This document shows, piece by piece, positions 39,264 through 49,324 of a stretch of 64,000 nt of DNA (position 1 is the stretch's first letter; every line of letters begins with the position of its first letter). Both the position numbers and the translations under genes were made by a program. Under the pieces are notes generated by a model that worked only from the letters and a program-made list of their open reading frames with translations, ran no database searches and was not told the origin of the DNA. The stretch is from assembly GCF_901542415.1 (NCBI RefSeq), contig NZ_CABEHV010000004.1, positions 682,001 through 746,000 of the forward strand. Reading direction: 5' to 3'. Source of the stretch: Streptococcus mitis. GTDB taxonomy: Bacteria > Bacillota > Bacilli > Lactobacillales > Streptococcaceae.

Positions 39264-40373
39264 CTAAAATTCTGTAAAGAGTAGTTGGATTTCAGGAGTA
39301 ATGGAAATCCAGTCATCACGGTGAATCAAGACACCCTTGGCTTTTTGAGAACGCAACATATCCTCCAAAGCAGATGCCCCAAATTGCACGCGTCCTTTTC
39401 CAAGTGATTTTCCACTTTCCTTGTCAAATACTGTCACGATATCACCGTAAGAAAATGCTCCTTCTGCGTCAACAATACCAGATAAAAGAAGACTCTTTCC
39501 ATGTTGGGAGAGGGCTTCTGCAGCCCCTTTATCAACCCAAATAGAACCTTGACTCTGAGCATAAAAGGCCAGCCATTGTTTCTGGGTACGAAGTCCCTTC
39601 TCTTGAGCAACAAAGTAGGAACCATCCTTGGTCTCCTCAGCTGCCTCAATCATGGCATCTGACTTCAAGGATGAGCAGATATAAACAGGAACTCCTGATT
39701 CCGTCGCGATAGTTGCGGCTTTGATTTTGGTTAACATGCCACCTGTACCATTAGACGAACCTGCTCCACCGGCCATATCAATAATCTCACGATTGATAGT
39801 CTCAATTTTCTCCAAGCGTTTGGCTCTTGGATCTGAATTAGGATTTCCAGTATAAAGACCGTCTACGTCTGTCAAGAGGACCAAAAGATCTGCTTGGACC
39901 ATGGCTGCTACCTGAGCACTTAGAGTATCATTGTCCCCGACCTTGAGCTCATCAATAACGACACTGTCATTCTCATTGATGATAGGAATCGCGCCACGGC
40001 TAAGTAGAACTGACAAAGCCTGATGGGCATTTTTATAACGGCGCTTATCCACAAAATCATCTTGGGTCAGCAAGATTTGTGCAGAAACGATTTGGCGCAA
40101 GAGAAGGTTGGTCGTGTATTCTTCCAACAAAAGCCCTTGTCCTACCGCTGCTGAAGCCTGTTTATCAGCAATCTTAGTCGGACGCTTTTTAAATCCTAAG
40201 GCCCCAAAACCTGCAGCAATGGCACCTGACGACACCAAAATCAATTCATGACCAGCCTCGTGCAGCATAGCCAACTGCTGGGTAATAGCCTTTACCTTAC
40301 TACGTGATAAACTTCCATCCTCATTCGTCAGAGAAGAAGTTCCCACCTTAAAGACAATCCGTTTGTATTTCAT
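39264..40373 (-). CDS. proB: Glutamate 5-kinase
   Basis: First and feedback-controlled step of proline synthesis. The 369-residue protein has the amino-acid kinase fold ([18 protein letters not shown] at residues 5-22, [15 protein letters not shown] near 50, NENDSVV near 148, [12 protein letters not shown] near 213) and a C-terminal PUA domain (~275-365). The ATG at 40373 follows GGAGTGAG; an ATG 7 codons upstream has no such site. Binding sites for proline feedback are not judged here. Confidence 0.96.
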   Translation of the reverse strand: MKYKRIVFKVGTSSLTNEDGSLSRSKVKAITQQLAMLHEAGHELILVSSGAIAAGFGALGFKKRPTKIADKQASAAVGQGLLLEEYTTNLLLRQIVSAQILLTQDDFVDKRRYKNAHQALSVLLSRGAIPIINENDSVVIDELKVGDNDTLSAQVAAMVQADLLVLLTDVDGLYTGNPNSDPRAKRLEKIETINREIIDMAGGAGSSNGTGGMLTKIKAATIATESGVPVYICSSLKSDAMIEAAEETKDGSYFVAQEKGLRTQKQWLAFYAQSQGSIWVDKGAAEALSQHGKSLLLSGIVDAEGAFSYGDIVTVFDKESGKSLGKGRVQFGASALEDMLRSQKAKGVLIHRDDWISITPEIQLLFTEF

Positions 40374-40402
40374 AGTCTCACTCCGATTCTTCATATTTAT
40401 CC

Positions 40403-40412
40403 ATTATAACAT
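40403..40412 (-). promoter_or_regulatory. Extended -10 promoter of proBAC
   Basis: TGTTATAAT within ATGTTATAAT on the minus strand, 30-40 bases before proB. -35 region weak. Confidence 0.5.
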
Positions 40413-40442
40413 GAATGGCAGGAAATAGAAAAGAGTTGATAG

Positions 40443-40475
40443 GAAAAAGGTCGAGACAAGTCATCTCAACCTTTT
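40443..40475 (-). terminator. Terminator after rluD
   Basis: AAAAGGTTGAGA ... TCTCGACCTTTTT on the minus strand with a 7-base loop, 8 bases after the rluD stop. Confidence 0.9.
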
Positions 40476-40482
40476 ATCAAAT

Positions 40483-41373
40483 CTAATTCTTTCTCAATCT
40501 CTCCAAGGTTTCCTTAAAAATCTCTGGGATATCTGCTGTAAATTCCAAAATCTCACCTGTTCGTGGATGAGTAAATCCTAGCGTCTTGGCATGAAGAAAT
40601 TGTCCATGTCCTTTCAAAGTCTTGCGAGGGCCATAGACTTCATCCCCAGCGACTGGATGGCCGATATAAGCCATGTGGACACGGATTTGATGAGTGCGTC
40701 CTGTCTCTAGCTGCAACTCTACCAAGCTGTAATCACCAAAACGTTCCAAGACGTGGAAACGGGTCACTGCAGGCTTCCCTTTAGCAGTCACAGCCTGTTT
40801 CTTACGATCTTTTTCACTACGGCCAATCGGCGCTTCAATCACACCGCGATCATTAGGCAGATTTCCATGAACAATCGCCCAATATTTGCGGAGAGACTTT
40901 TTATCCTTGAGTTCTTGGGCAAGCGCTATATGCGCCTCATCATTTTTAGCAATCATGAGAAGGCCTGACGTATCTTTATCAATACGGTGAACAATTCCTG
41001 GACGCAGAACCCCATTGATACCCGACAAGTCCTTAATATGATACATAAGGGCATTTACCAGAGTTCCACTAATATGACCAGCACTCGGATGCACAACCAT
41101 CCCCTGAGGTTTGTTAACGACAGCCACATCCTCATCTTGGTAGATGATTTCTAGTGGAAGATTCTCAGCCACATACTCTAAAACCTCTGGTTCTGGCACA
41201 TGGTAAGTGACGATATCGCCCTCTTGGACAGTGTATTTAGCTTTCTTGACTTGGCCATTGACCAAGACCTGACCTGATTTAATTTGTTCATTCGCGAGAC
41301 TGCGTGATAATTCTGTCAAATCCGACAAAGCCTTATCTAAACGCAGGCCACCAGTTTCAATTTTAATTTCCAT
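40483..41373 (-). CDS. rluD: 23S rRNA pseudouridine synthase, RluD family
   Basis: 296-residue enzyme with an N-terminal S4 RNA-binding domain (RLDKALSDLTELSRSLANEQ near 10-30) and the RluA-type catalytic domain with HRIDKDTSGLLMIAKN near 135-150 (catalytic Asp) and ELQLETGRTHQIRVHMA near 220. RluD-like enzymes modify helix 69 of 23S rRNA; several paralogues occur in streptococci so the target position is not certain. Overlaps lspA by 11 bases, in the common lspA-rluD arrangement. Confidence 0.93.
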   Translation of the reverse strand: MEIKIETGGLRLDKALSDLTELSRSLANEQIKSGQVLVNGQVKKAKYTVQEGDIVTYHVPEPEVLEYVAENLPLEIIYQDEDVAVVNKPQGMVVHPSAGHISGTLVNALMYHIKDLSGINGVLRPGIVHRIDKDTSGLLMIAKNDEAHIALAQELKDKKSLRKYWAIVHGNLPNDRGVIEAPIGRSEKDRKKQAVTAKGKPAVTRFHVLERFGDYSLVELQLETGRTHQIRVHMAYIGHPVAGDEVYGPRKTLKGHGQFLHAKTLGFTHPRTGEILEFTADIPEIFKETLERLRKN

Positions 41374-41824
41374 TTATTTCCTCTTTTAGCATTGCAATCA
41401 ATAAAATAATCACTCCAACCGTCAGATAGCTATCTGCCACATTGAAAATTGCAAAGTTGATAAAGTCAAGGTGAAACATATCCACAACAAAGCCCTGACT
41501 CACCCTGTCAATAAAATTTCCAAGACCACCTGCGATAATCAAGGTCAAACCCAAGACCATCCAGAGTGAGTCCTCCATGTGCTTATGTAGATACCAAATG
41601 GCACCTACCATAACGACCAGTGTAATAATAGCAAATAAGAACTGCTGATCTTGTAAGATAGAAAAGGCTGCCCCTCGATTTTGCAGGTAGGTCAAACTAA
41701 TAAAATTGGGAATCCAAGAGCGCACTTCACCCAGTGGAATCTGCTGGACGATATAGGATTTAACTAACTGATCCAGCGCAATCAAAAGCAGTACAATGAC
41801 TGCCACTATTCCTCTTTTTTTCAT
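41363..41824 (-). CDS. lspA: Lipoprotein signal peptidase (signal peptidase II)
   Basis: Membrane aspartic protease that cleaves lipoprotein signal peptides after lipidation. The 153-residue protein has four membrane helices and the catalytic Asp motifs GNFIDRVSQGFVVDM near 115 and FNVADSYLTVG near 133, with NRGAAFSIL near 55. Substrates in this window would include PrsA, the small lipoprotein at 42972-43382 and the oligopeptide-binding protein at the right edge. Overlaps the regulator gene upstream by 4 bases (ATGA). Confidence 0.96.
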   Translation of the reverse strand: MKKRGIVAVIVLLLIALDQLVKSYIVQQIPLGEVRSWIPNFISLTYLQNRGAAFSILQDQQFLFAIITLVVMVGAIWYLHKHMEDSLWMVLGLTLIIAGGLGNFIDRVSQGFVVDMFHLDFINFAIFNVADSYLTVGVIILLIAMLKEEINGN

Positions 41825-42729
41825 GATTTCCTCTTCTGATTAAAATATTCTTGCATGACTTCTACGAAAAGAGTTCCAGCCTGACTGAGCTCCACTTCCT
41901 CACGTTTAACATAGACCATGTGATTATCCAGGTCATCCTTGAGACGAATAACTGTGATGCCATTAACACTGTCACTATCTAAAAATCCAGAACCTGTCGC
42001 ATAGGCGTCCGTCCGCTCCAAAATACCATTCAAGGTAGCACGGTCTGTCACATTAAACATCTGTGAGCTAGCGCTGGTATCGACAAAGTTCTCTGAATAA
42101 TAAAGGTACTCATCTTTCTCTTGAGTGAAACGAACCGTCGGTAGATCTGCTAAATCCTCCATGACCAATTCATCTTTCTGAGCCAAAGGATGCCCCTCAC
42201 GGAGATAAATATGAGTCTGGAAGGGAATCAATTCAATGACCTCAAGGCCTAACTTTTCAACCCGTTGCATAATCCCCTTTTTATTTTGATTGTTGAGGTA
42301 GATAATCCCAATCTCACTATGCCCTTGCGCTACCTCGTCTAAGATTTGAACAGTAGTTGACTCAAAAATACGGAAATTTTTGTAATCAGGATAGCGCTCT
42401 GAAAAGGCCGTAATAGTTGGTGGCAAGAAGTCATAGTGCTGACTAGCAATGGAAAATTCATCTTTTTCTTCTTCAGGATTGGCATACTGATTTTGAAAAA
42501 TATCAAATCCTTTAACCAATTCTTGAGCTTTTTCATAGAATTCCATACCACGACGAGTCAAGAAAGTCCCTGAGCTGGTCCGACGGAAAATCTTAAAGCC
42601 CAACTCTTTTTCCAAATCACGAACAGAAATAGACAGACTCGGCTGACTAACATACATCTTTTCAGCAGCTTCACGGAAAGTGCCACTATTGGCAATGGCC
42701 ACAACATAGCGTAATTGTTGAATGTTCAT
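41821..42729 (-). CDS. LysR-family regulator, MtaR/CpsY-like
   Basis: 302-residue LysR protein. The N-terminal winged helix MNIQQLRYVVAIANSGTFRE ... KMYVSQPSLSISVRDLEKEL is typical, followed by an effector domain (~90-295). The genetic arrangement regulator-lspA-rluD is that of streptococcal MtaR/CpsY, which control methionine transport and metabolic or surface genes. The effector and targets cannot be read from the sequence. lspA is coupled to it by an ATGA overlap. Confidence 0.88.
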   Translation of the reverse strand: MNIQQLRYVVAIANSGTFREAAEKMYVSQPSLSISVRDLEKELGFKIFRRTSSGTFLTRRGMEFYEKAQELVKGFDIFQNQYANPEEEKDEFSIASQHYDFLPPTITAFSERYPDYKNFRIFESTTVQILDEVAQGHSEIGIIYLNNQNKKGIMQRVEKLGLEVIELIPFQTHIYLREGHPLAQKDELVMEDLADLPTVRFTQEKDEYLYYSENFVDTSASSQMFNVTDRATLNGILERTDAYATGSGFLDSDSVNGITVIRLKDDLDNHMVYVKREEVELSQAGTLFVEVMQEYFNQKRKS

Positions 42730-42971
42730 CTTCTACCCCCAACTTCTTTATCTTTTCATTATACCATATTTTAGAAGTTTTCCAAAAAGGAAAAAAGTAT
42801 GGAAATTTTCAAGTCTCAATAAATACTCTAACATTCCAAGACAAGAATTAGAATAATGTCTTTTTTCAGTCCTTATCTGATTTCAAGCAAATAAAAACAG
42901 CAAATCCTTTTGATTTACCGTTTAAAAGATGATACAAGAAAAGCCTCTAACATTTTCTTTTTCCCTATAAA
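42730..42971. other. Intergenic stretch between the LysR gene and the lipoprotein gene
   Basis: About 240 bases, AT-rich, with several weak inverted repeats (for example AAAAGCCTCTAACATTTTC) but no clear terminator, promoter or ORF. Nothing further is supported. Confidence 0.4.
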
Positions 42972-43382
42972 TCAACTAGAAAAAATCTCTTCAATCCTAT
43001 TGGCTATATCTGGACTTACTTCCCAAATACCAGCATAAGGTTGCTCAATATACTGTCTTTTCTTCTTAGTATATAGATAGACTGCACTATCCTTTTCTTC
43101 ATTCTGATGATAAAACTTGATAATGATATAATCTTTAACATTTGTCGGTTGATCATTTACACTCTCCAAAGAGGTGGATTTTGACTGTTTCTGTATCTCC
43201 TCAATCAATTTTGAAATTTCTTCTCTCTTGTTGATAGTTTTAACATCTTCAGAGAGTTTTTTCTGCAGAGAAATAACAGAGATCTTTTCAGATTCAGGAA
43301 GAATAAGTTTTTTCTTACTAACACAAGCAGATAAAACAAGAAAAGAGATTGAACAGACTATTATGGTGATAAGATGTTTCAT
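42972..43382 (-). CDS. Small hypothetical lipoprotein
   Basis: 136 residues with a lipoprotein signal peptide (MKHLITIIVCSISFLVLSAC, predicted lipid-modified Cys20), then a Lys/Glu/Ser-rich helical region (SEKISVISLQKKLSEDVKTI, KLIEEIQKQSKS) and a C-terminal beta-rich part ending WEVSPDIANRIEEIFSS. No family is recognised with confidence. It stands alone with its own promoter (43432-43460) and with ~240 bases before the next gene downstream; no strong terminator is seen after it. Confidence 0.8.
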   Translation of the reverse strand: MKHLITIIVCSISFLVLSACVSKKKLILPESEKISVISLQKKLSEDVKTINKREEISKLIEEIQKQSKSTSLESVNDQPTNVKDYIIIKFYHQNEEKDSAVYLYTKKKRQYIEQPYAGIWEVSPDIANRIEEIFSS

Positions 43383-43431
43383 ACAAGTTTACATCCTTTC
43401 ATTCTTCTTACTTTTTCTCTGAGATACAATT

Positions 43432-43460
43432 ATAGTATCAAACCTTAGCAATTTTTACAA
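43432..43460 (-). promoter_or_regulatory. Promoter of the small lipoprotein gene
   Basis: TTGTAA and TACTAT spaced by 17 bases on the minus strand (overlapping TATAAT two to three bases further). 50 bases before the ATG, which has AAAGGATG upstream. Confidence 0.6.
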
Positions 43461-43601
43461 TATCTTATTCCCTTATAACATTCATTGCTGTTAAAGGTTT
43501 ACATTCCACTATTTTATGATTGTATCTAAAAGATAAAGCAGCCGACAAGTTCGCTTCTTACATTGGTTTTTAAAATATGGGTATCAGCGTGGCTACCAAA
43601 C
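43461..43601. other. Intergenic stretch with no recognised gene
   Basis: Between the lipoprotein promoter and the distal rpmA terminator. It has a GC-richer patch (AAGCAGCCGACAAGTTCGC, GTATCAGCGTGGCTACC) but no ORF with a ribosome site; it could be part of a 3' UTR, an unrecognised small RNA, or a decayed gene. Confidence 0.3.
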
Positions 43602-43640
43602 AAAAAAAGAGGCTCTCCGAAAACTCGGAAAGCCTTATTT
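43602..43640 (-). terminator. Distal terminator after rpmA operon
   Basis: GGCTTTCCGA-GTTT-TCGGAGAGCC followed by TCTTTTTTT on the minus strand, a strong hairpin about 70 bases past the rpmA stop. It could be a backup terminator for rplU-prp-rpmA or the end of a separate short transcript. Confidence 0.8.
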
Positions 43641-43684
43641 AATGCTACTTCTAGCTTCCTCACCTTTACATTTCAAGGCTCGGG

Positions 43685-43713
43685 ATAAAAAGGTTCACTG
43701 GACCTTTTTATTT
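43685..43713 (-). terminator. Proximal terminator after rpmA
   Basis: AAAAAGGT-CCAGTG-AACCTTTTT on the minus strand, starting at the rpmA stop codon. Confidence 0.8.
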
Positions 43714-44001
43714 AGCGATTGGGTAAACAGAAACTTGTTTTTTATCGCGTCCTTTACGTTCAAAGCGTACTACGCCTTCAACTTTAGCGAACAAAGTATC
43801 GTCTCCACCACGTCCAACGTTTACACCTGGATAGATGTGTGTACCACGTTGACGGTAAAGGATTGATCCACCTGTTACAGTTTGTCCGTCAGCTGCTTTA
43901 GCTCCAAGACGTTTCGCTTGTGAATCACGTCCGTTTGATGTAGAACCTCCACCTTTTTTGTGGGCGAAAAGTTGCAAGTTGTTAAGAGTCATTTTTAACA
44001 T
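43708..44001 (-). CDS. rpmA: Ribosomal protein bL27 with Prp-cleaved N-terminal extension
   Basis: 97 residues. The N-terminus [20 protein letters not shown] contains the Firmicute cleavage motif NLQLF|AHKK, which must be removed by the protease Prp so that the AHKKGGG tail can reach the peptidyl-transferase centre. The rest ([39 protein letters not shown]) is standard bL27. Prp is encoded directly upstream. Confidence 0.97.
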   Translation of the reverse strand: MLKMTLNNLQLFAHKKGGGSTSNGRDSQAKRLGAKAADGQTVTGGSILYRQRGTHIYPGVNVGRGGDDTLFAKVEGVVRFERKGRDKKQVSVYPIAK

Positions 44002-44017
44002 AATGTTTTCCTCCGTG

Positions 44018-44371
<354 letters not shown>

Positions 44372-44377
44372 TTAAAA

Positions 44378-44692
44378 TTAAGCGTTGATTGCGTTGATGA
44401 CAACTTTTGTATATGGTTGACGGTGACCTTGTTTACGGTGGCTACCTTTTTTAGGTTTGTACTTGTAAGTAACAACTTTCTTTTGTTTTCCTTGTTTTTC
44501 AACAGTTCCAACTACAGTAGCTCCAGCAACAAGTGGAGTTCCGACAACAGTGTTTTCACCACCAACAAGAACAACTTCGTTAAAAGTAACTTCTTGACCA
44601 GCTTCAACGTTCAATTTTTCAACGTAAACTGCTTGACCAACTTCAACTTTAACTTGTTTTCCGCCAGTTTTGATAATTGCGTATGTGCTCAT
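44378..44692 (-). CDS. rplU: Ribosomal protein bL21
   Basis: 104 residues, [20 protein letters not shown] ... [19 protein letters not shown], the standard bL21 signature. First gene of rplU-prp-rpmA, with AGGAGGTGCATA before the ATG and a long leader. Confidence 0.98.
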
Positions 44693-44829
44693 TATGCACC
44701 TCCTATGATTTTTATGGGTTTCCCCGATTTTTTTGTGAAGACTCGCCTAGCATCGTGGGACAAACCACTTAAACTTGAATAATCAAGCAACGATGTTCGT
44801 GCGGTTGCACAGGAACGTGCATAGTCAAC
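44693..44829 (-). promoter_or_regulatory. L21 leader RNA
   Basis: About 135 bases between the promoter and rplU with several hairpin-forming segments (GCACGTTCCTGTGC, CGAACATCGTTG...CGATG). Firmicute rplU genes have a conserved L21 leader thought to mediate self-repression; this region has the right position and size. The class assignment is by location, not by alignment. Confidence 0.65.
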
Positions 44830-44835
44830 TCTTCA

Positions 44836-44864
44836 AGTATAGCATATCTCCTATTTTCTTACAA
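44836..44864 (-). promoter_or_regulatory. Promoter of rplU-prp-rpmA
   Basis: TTGTAA and TATACT with 17-base spacing on the minus strand, about 145 bases before the rplU ATG. Confidence 0.78.
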
Positions 44865-44894
44865 GTAATAACACCTAAAATCAAGCTTTTTCTT

Positions 44895-45566
44895 TTACTT
44901 TTTTCGCCACGAAGCAAAAAGCATACTGAGGTAAAAAATGCTCATCATAATAGGAACACCGAGAATGGTCTTTTCATGATAGAAAATCGTCAAATAGGCT
45001 GAAAAGACAACGCCAAGGACAAAACTACTAAGCAGGCTTACAAAGATAATCCCTTCACGTAAAAATGGTGTGTGCTTGGTTCGGAAATAATCTCCAAAAG
45101 CCAGCATGGTCCGTTTGATATTCCCTGTCATAAAGGCATTATTGTAGGCAATACCCGAAACCTCACCAAAAGCAGTTGTCACCAAGCCCATACAAAAGGC
45201 TAAGGGCGGTACTAGATAGATATTATCTACAGTTTGCGGCACAAAACCAATAATGATTGATAAGATTGCCAAAGGAATCAATGACAGAATGGGCTTTTTC
45301 ACAATTCTCAATTTTTCCTTATAAACAGTTAATAAAAAGACCCCCATCATAAAAGCTAGCAAGGTCATTACTTTGGCACTAGCATCTGAAACATTGTGTT
45401 GAATGAGCCCCACTGATAGAAAGACGACATTTCCAGTTTGTCCAGCAACAAGAGTATTCCCTCGCACAATAAAAGTATAGGCATCTACATATCCTGCACA
45501 AAAAGTCAAAAAAAGCGCTAGCCTCTTAGACTGACGTGATATTTTTCTTATAGGTAATAGCCTCAT
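44895..45566 (-). CDS. DUF1275 family membrane protein (YoaK-like)
   Basis: 223 residues with about six membrane helices. The FLTFCAGYVDAYTFIVRGNTL start, AGQTGNVVFLSVGL and AYNNAFMTGNIKRTM segments are the DUF1275 hallmarks (the family is sometimes linked to the SLC26-like transport fold, but function is unknown). The ATG at 45566 is chosen because GGGAGG lies five bases before it; the frame could be opened four codons earlier, but that ATG overlaps the ribosome site. Confidence 0.85.
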   Translation of the reverse strand: MRLLPIRKISRQSKRLALFLTFCAGYVDAYTFIVRGNTLVAGQTGNVVFLSVGLIQHNVSDASAKVMTLLAFMMGVFLLTVYKEKLRIVKKPILSLIPLAILSIIIGFVPQTVDNIYLVPPLAFCMGLVTTAFGEVSGIAYNNAFMTGNIKRTMLAFGDYFRTKHTPFLREGIIFVSLLSSFVLGVVFSAYLTIFYHEKTILGVPIMMSIFYLSMLFASWRKK

Positions 45567-45655
45567 TTTTCCTCCCATTTCATTTACTCATCTCATTATT
45601 GTACCACTTTCTTTGGGAAAGTCCTAGTAGCTTATTTGAATTTTTTTACCCTCTG

Positions 45656-45685
45656 TTGGATAGTCCCGTCTATCTATGTTATAAT
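45656..45685 (+). promoter_or_regulatory. Promoter of the Gfo/Idh oxidoreductase gene
   Basis: TTGGAT and TATAAT spaced 18 bases on the plus strand, 35 bases before the chosen ATG. Confidence 0.7.
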
Positions 45686-45719
45686 GAAAGAAGGATTTGA
45701 AATCAGAAAAGGAGTAACT

Positions 45720-46697
45720 ATGCTTAAATTAGGTGTCATCGGAACAGGGGCTATCAGTCACCACTTCATAGAAGCGGCCCATTCCAGTGGAGAATACAAG
45801 CTGGTCGCAGTCTATTCTAGAAAACTAGAAACTGCGGCAACCTTTGCTTCTCGCTATCAGAATATCCAACTCTTTGATCAAGTAGAGGACTTCTTCAAGA
45901 GTTCCTTTGATGTGGTCTATATTGCTAGCCCAAACTCCTTGCATTTTGCTCAGGCAAAAGCTGCCTTGTCTGCAGGTAAACATGTCATTCTTGAAAAGCC
46001 AGCCGTCACTCAGCCACAAGAATGGCTAGATTTGAGACATACAGCTGAGAAAAATCACTGTTTTATATTCGAAGCAGCTCGCAATTACCATGAAAAAGCT
46101 TTCACTATCATCAAAAACTTTTTAGCAGACAAACAAATTTTGGGAGCAGATTTCAACTATGCCAAGTATTCTTCCAAGATGCCGGACTTGTTGGCTGGAG
46201 AGACACCAAATGTCTTTTCAGACCGTTTTGCTGGTGGAGCACTTATGGATTTAGGGATTTATCCTCTCTACGCTGCCGTTCGTCTCTTTGGAAAGGCTCA
46301 TGATGCAACCTATCAAGCTCAACAACTTAACAATAGCATGGACCTAAATGGTGACGGAATCCTCTTCTACCCAGACTTTCAAGTTCACATCAAGGCTGGG
46401 AAAAACATCACTTCCAATCTTCCTTGCGAAATTTACACAACAGATGGAACCCTGACTCTCAACACGATTGAGCATGTTCGCTCGGCTATTTTTACCGACC
46501 ATCAAGGCAATCAAGTCCAACTCCCTATCCAACAGGCTCCTCATACTATGACTGAGGAAGTCGCTGCATTTGCACACATGATCCAGCAACCAGATCTGAA
46601 TCTCTACCAAACTTGGCTGGAAGATGCAAGTTCAGTTCATGAGCTACTATATACTATGCGCCAGACTGCTGGCATTAGATTTGAGGCAGAAAAATGA
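45720..46697 (+). CDS. Gfo/Idh/MocA-family NAD(P)-dependent oxidoreductase
   Basis: 325 residues. N-terminal Rossmann domain with KLGVIGTGAISHHFIEAA at residues 3-20 and HVILEKPAVTQPQEW near 88 (family EKP motif), and a C-terminal alpha/beta dimer domain with GGALMDLGIYPLYAAVRLFG near 175-195. Substrate unknown (sugar-like or cyclitol compounds are typical). The ATG at 45720 follows AAAGGAG; the open frame extends 28 codons upstream through the promoter and is not used. Overlaps the helicase gene by 4 bases. Confidence 0.9.
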   Translation: MLKLGVIGTGAISHHFIEAAHSSGEYKLVAVYSRKLETAATFASRYQNIQLFDQVEDFFKSSFDVVYIASPNSLHFAQAKAALSAGKHVILEKPAVTQPQEWLDLRHTAEKNHCFIFEAARNYHEKAFTIIKNFLADKQILGADFNYAKYSSKMPDLLAGETPNVFSDRFAGGALMDLGIYPLYAAVRLFGKAHDATYQAQQLNNSMDLNGDGILFYPDFQVHIKAGKNITSNLPCEIYTTDGTLTLNTIEHVRSAIFTDHQGNQVQLPIQQAPHTMTEEVAAFAHMIQQPDLNLYQTWLEDASSVHELLYTMRQTAGIRFEAEK

Positions 46698-47776
46698 AAA
46701 ACAAACTACCAACTGAATGGCAAGAACTGAGTGACCAACTCGGTTTCCAAGAATTCACCCACATTCAAACTCAACTATTTGATCCTATTCTTGCTGGAGA
46801 AAACCTCCTAGGAGTGAGCCCAACAGGAACTGGTAAGACCCTAGCTTACCTCCTACCAAGTCTTCTCAGACTACAAAAGAAAAAAGCCCAACAACTCTTG
46901 ATTCTAGCGCCTAATACAGAACTGGCTGGACAGATTTTTGATGTATGTAAAACGTGGGCTGAAGCTATCGGCTTGACAGCTCAACTCTTCTTATCAGGTT
47001 CGAGTCAGAAACGCCAGATTGAACGACTCAAAAAAGGACCAGAAATTCTGATTGGAACCCCTGGCCGTATCTTTGAACTAATTAAATTGAAAAAAATCAA
47101 GATGATGAATGTAGAAACCATCATCCTGGATGAATTCGACCAATTACTTGATGATTCTCAAATTCATTTTGTTGAGAAAATAACTCACTACGCACCTCGT
47201 GACCACCAACTTGTCTATATGAGTGCGACAACCAAGTTTGACCAAGAAAAGATTGCGCCTAACACACGTACCATTGATCTTTCTGACCAAAAATTGGACA
47301 ACATCCAGCACTTCTACATGCAGGTAGATCAACGTCACCGAGTGGATATGCTACGAAAACTAGCTCATGTAGAGGATTTCCGTGGTCTGGTCTTCTTTAG
47401 CAGCCTATCAGACCTTGGAAACGCAGAAGAAAAACTACAGTATCGGGATATCTTGGCTGTTTCCCTAGCTAGTGATGTCAATGTTAAATTTAGAAAAGTC
47501 ATCTTAGAAAAGTTTAAAGACAAGCAACTAACCCTGCTTCTTGCAACAGACCTTTTGGCTCGAGGGATTGATATTGATAGCCTAGAATGTGTCGTAAACT
47601 TTGATGTTCCTAGAGATATTGAAACCTACACTCACCGTGCTGGCCGTACAGGTCGCATGGGCAAGGAAGGTTATGTTATCACTCTCGTCACTCATCCAGA
47701 AGAAATCAAAAAACTCAAAAAGTTTGCAAGCGTACGTGAAATTGTCTTGAAAAACCAAGAACTCTATATCAAATGA
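46694..47776 (+). CDS. DEAD-box-family RNA helicase with DEFD motif
   Basis: 360 residues, near the minimal helicase core. Motifs in order: Q-motif FQEFTHIQTQ (18-28), I SPTGTGKT (~40), Ia APNTELAG, Ib GTPGR, II ILDEFD (~142, DEFD rather than DEAD), III SAT, V ATDLLARGIDI and VI HRAGRTGRMG. No C-terminal extension is present, so RNA target selection is unclear. Coupled by ATGA to the upstream oxidoreductase gene, a functional link that I cannot explain. Confidence 0.9.
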   Translation: MKNKLPTEWQELSDQLGFQEFTHIQTQLFDPILAGENLLGVSPTGTGKTLAYLLPSLLRLQKKKAQQLLILAPNTELAGQIFDVCKTWAEAIGLTAQLFLSGSSQKRQIERLKKGPEILIGTPGRIFELIKLKKIKMMNVETIILDEFDQLLDDSQIHFVEKITHYAPRDHQLVYMSATTKFDQEKIAPNTRTIDLSDQKLDNIQHFYMQVDQRHRVDMLRKLAHVEDFRGLVFFSSLSDLGNAEEKLQYRDILAVSLASDVNVKFRKVILEKFKDKQLTLLLATDLLARGIDIDSLECVVNFDVPRDIETYTHRAGRTGRMGKEGYVITLVTHPEEIKKLKKFASVREIVLKNQELYIK

Positions 47777-47787
47777 AGCCCCCTTTG

Positions 47788-47821
47788 CTCTATGCACATC
47801 CGGTGTATGGAGCTTTTTTAT
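47788..47821 (+). terminator. Terminator after the helicase gene
   Basis: CTCTATGCAC-ATCCG-GTGTATGGAG with two G-T pairs and a following CTTTTTT on the plus strand, 11 bases past the stop. Confidence 0.8.
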
Positions 47822-47852
47822 GTAAACAATTCTTCAATTTTAGTTCAATATC

Positions 47853-47885
47853 AGAAAAAAGAACCTTGCAAAGCAAGATTCTTTT
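47853..47885 (-). terminator. Terminator after tuf
   Basis: AGAATCTTGC-TTT-GCAAGGTTCT followed by TTTTTTC on the minus strand, ~45 bases past the tuf stop. Confidence 0.9.
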
Positions 47886-47928
47886 AGTGTCTGACTTAAA
47901 TAATTGTTCTTCTGGGAACTAAATCGAA

Positions 47929-49125
<1,197 letters not shown>

Positions 49126-49196
49126 TTGAGTAAAAGCCTCCAATAAAATATATTTTATAGATAGACAGTAGGCAATACAGTCTAACTTTCCTTACT

Positions 49197-49224
49197 ATTT
49201 TATCAAATTTCAGCTAAATTGCAA
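49197..49224 (-). promoter_or_regulatory. Promoter of tuf
   Basis: TTGCAA and TAAAAT, 16-base spacing, about 75 bases before tuf. The IS30 region begins within 25 bases upstream of it, so any longer upstream activating sequence has been replaced. Confidence 0.65.
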
Positions 49225-49247
49225 GTGTTTTACAAAGTTTTTGTGAA

Positions 49248-49266
49248 TTATTCTTAATCTGCTAAT
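49248..49266. repeat. Left copy of a 19-bp direct repeat flanking the IS30 region
   Basis: TTATTCTTAATCTGCTAAT; the copy at 50792-50810 differs at one base. The two copies bound the IS element and most of the IS-end-like sequences. IS30 elements usually duplicate only two to three bases, so this repeat is either a duplicated target of an earlier event or part of a repeated element. Confidence 0.7.
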
Positions 49267-49270
49267 TTCT

Positions 49271-49319
49271 CAAAGTAACTTCCACTTGCCCAACCAAAGT
49301 GGAAATTAGTCTAAAACGG
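49271..49319. repeat. IS30-end-like inverted pair, left of the IS
   Basis: AAGTAACTTCCACTT and AAGTGGAAATTAGTCT face away from each other around a 9-base spacer, in the orientation of an IS right end abutting a left end. The second half (GTGGAAATTAGTCTAAAACG) closely resembles the sequence directly after the right end of the IS (50589-50609). No transposase remnant lies with it. Confidence 0.6.
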
Positions 49320-49324
49320 ATTTT

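Noticed and set aside
40243-40412. CiaR site before proBAC
   Set aside because: No TTTAAG direct repeat with 5-base spacing could be found near the proB promoter.
45636-45719. Upstream extension of the Gfo/Idh oxidoreductase (28 extra codons)
   Set aside because: The extension would cover the predicted promoter and lacks a ribosome site; AAAGGAG lies before the ATG at 45720.
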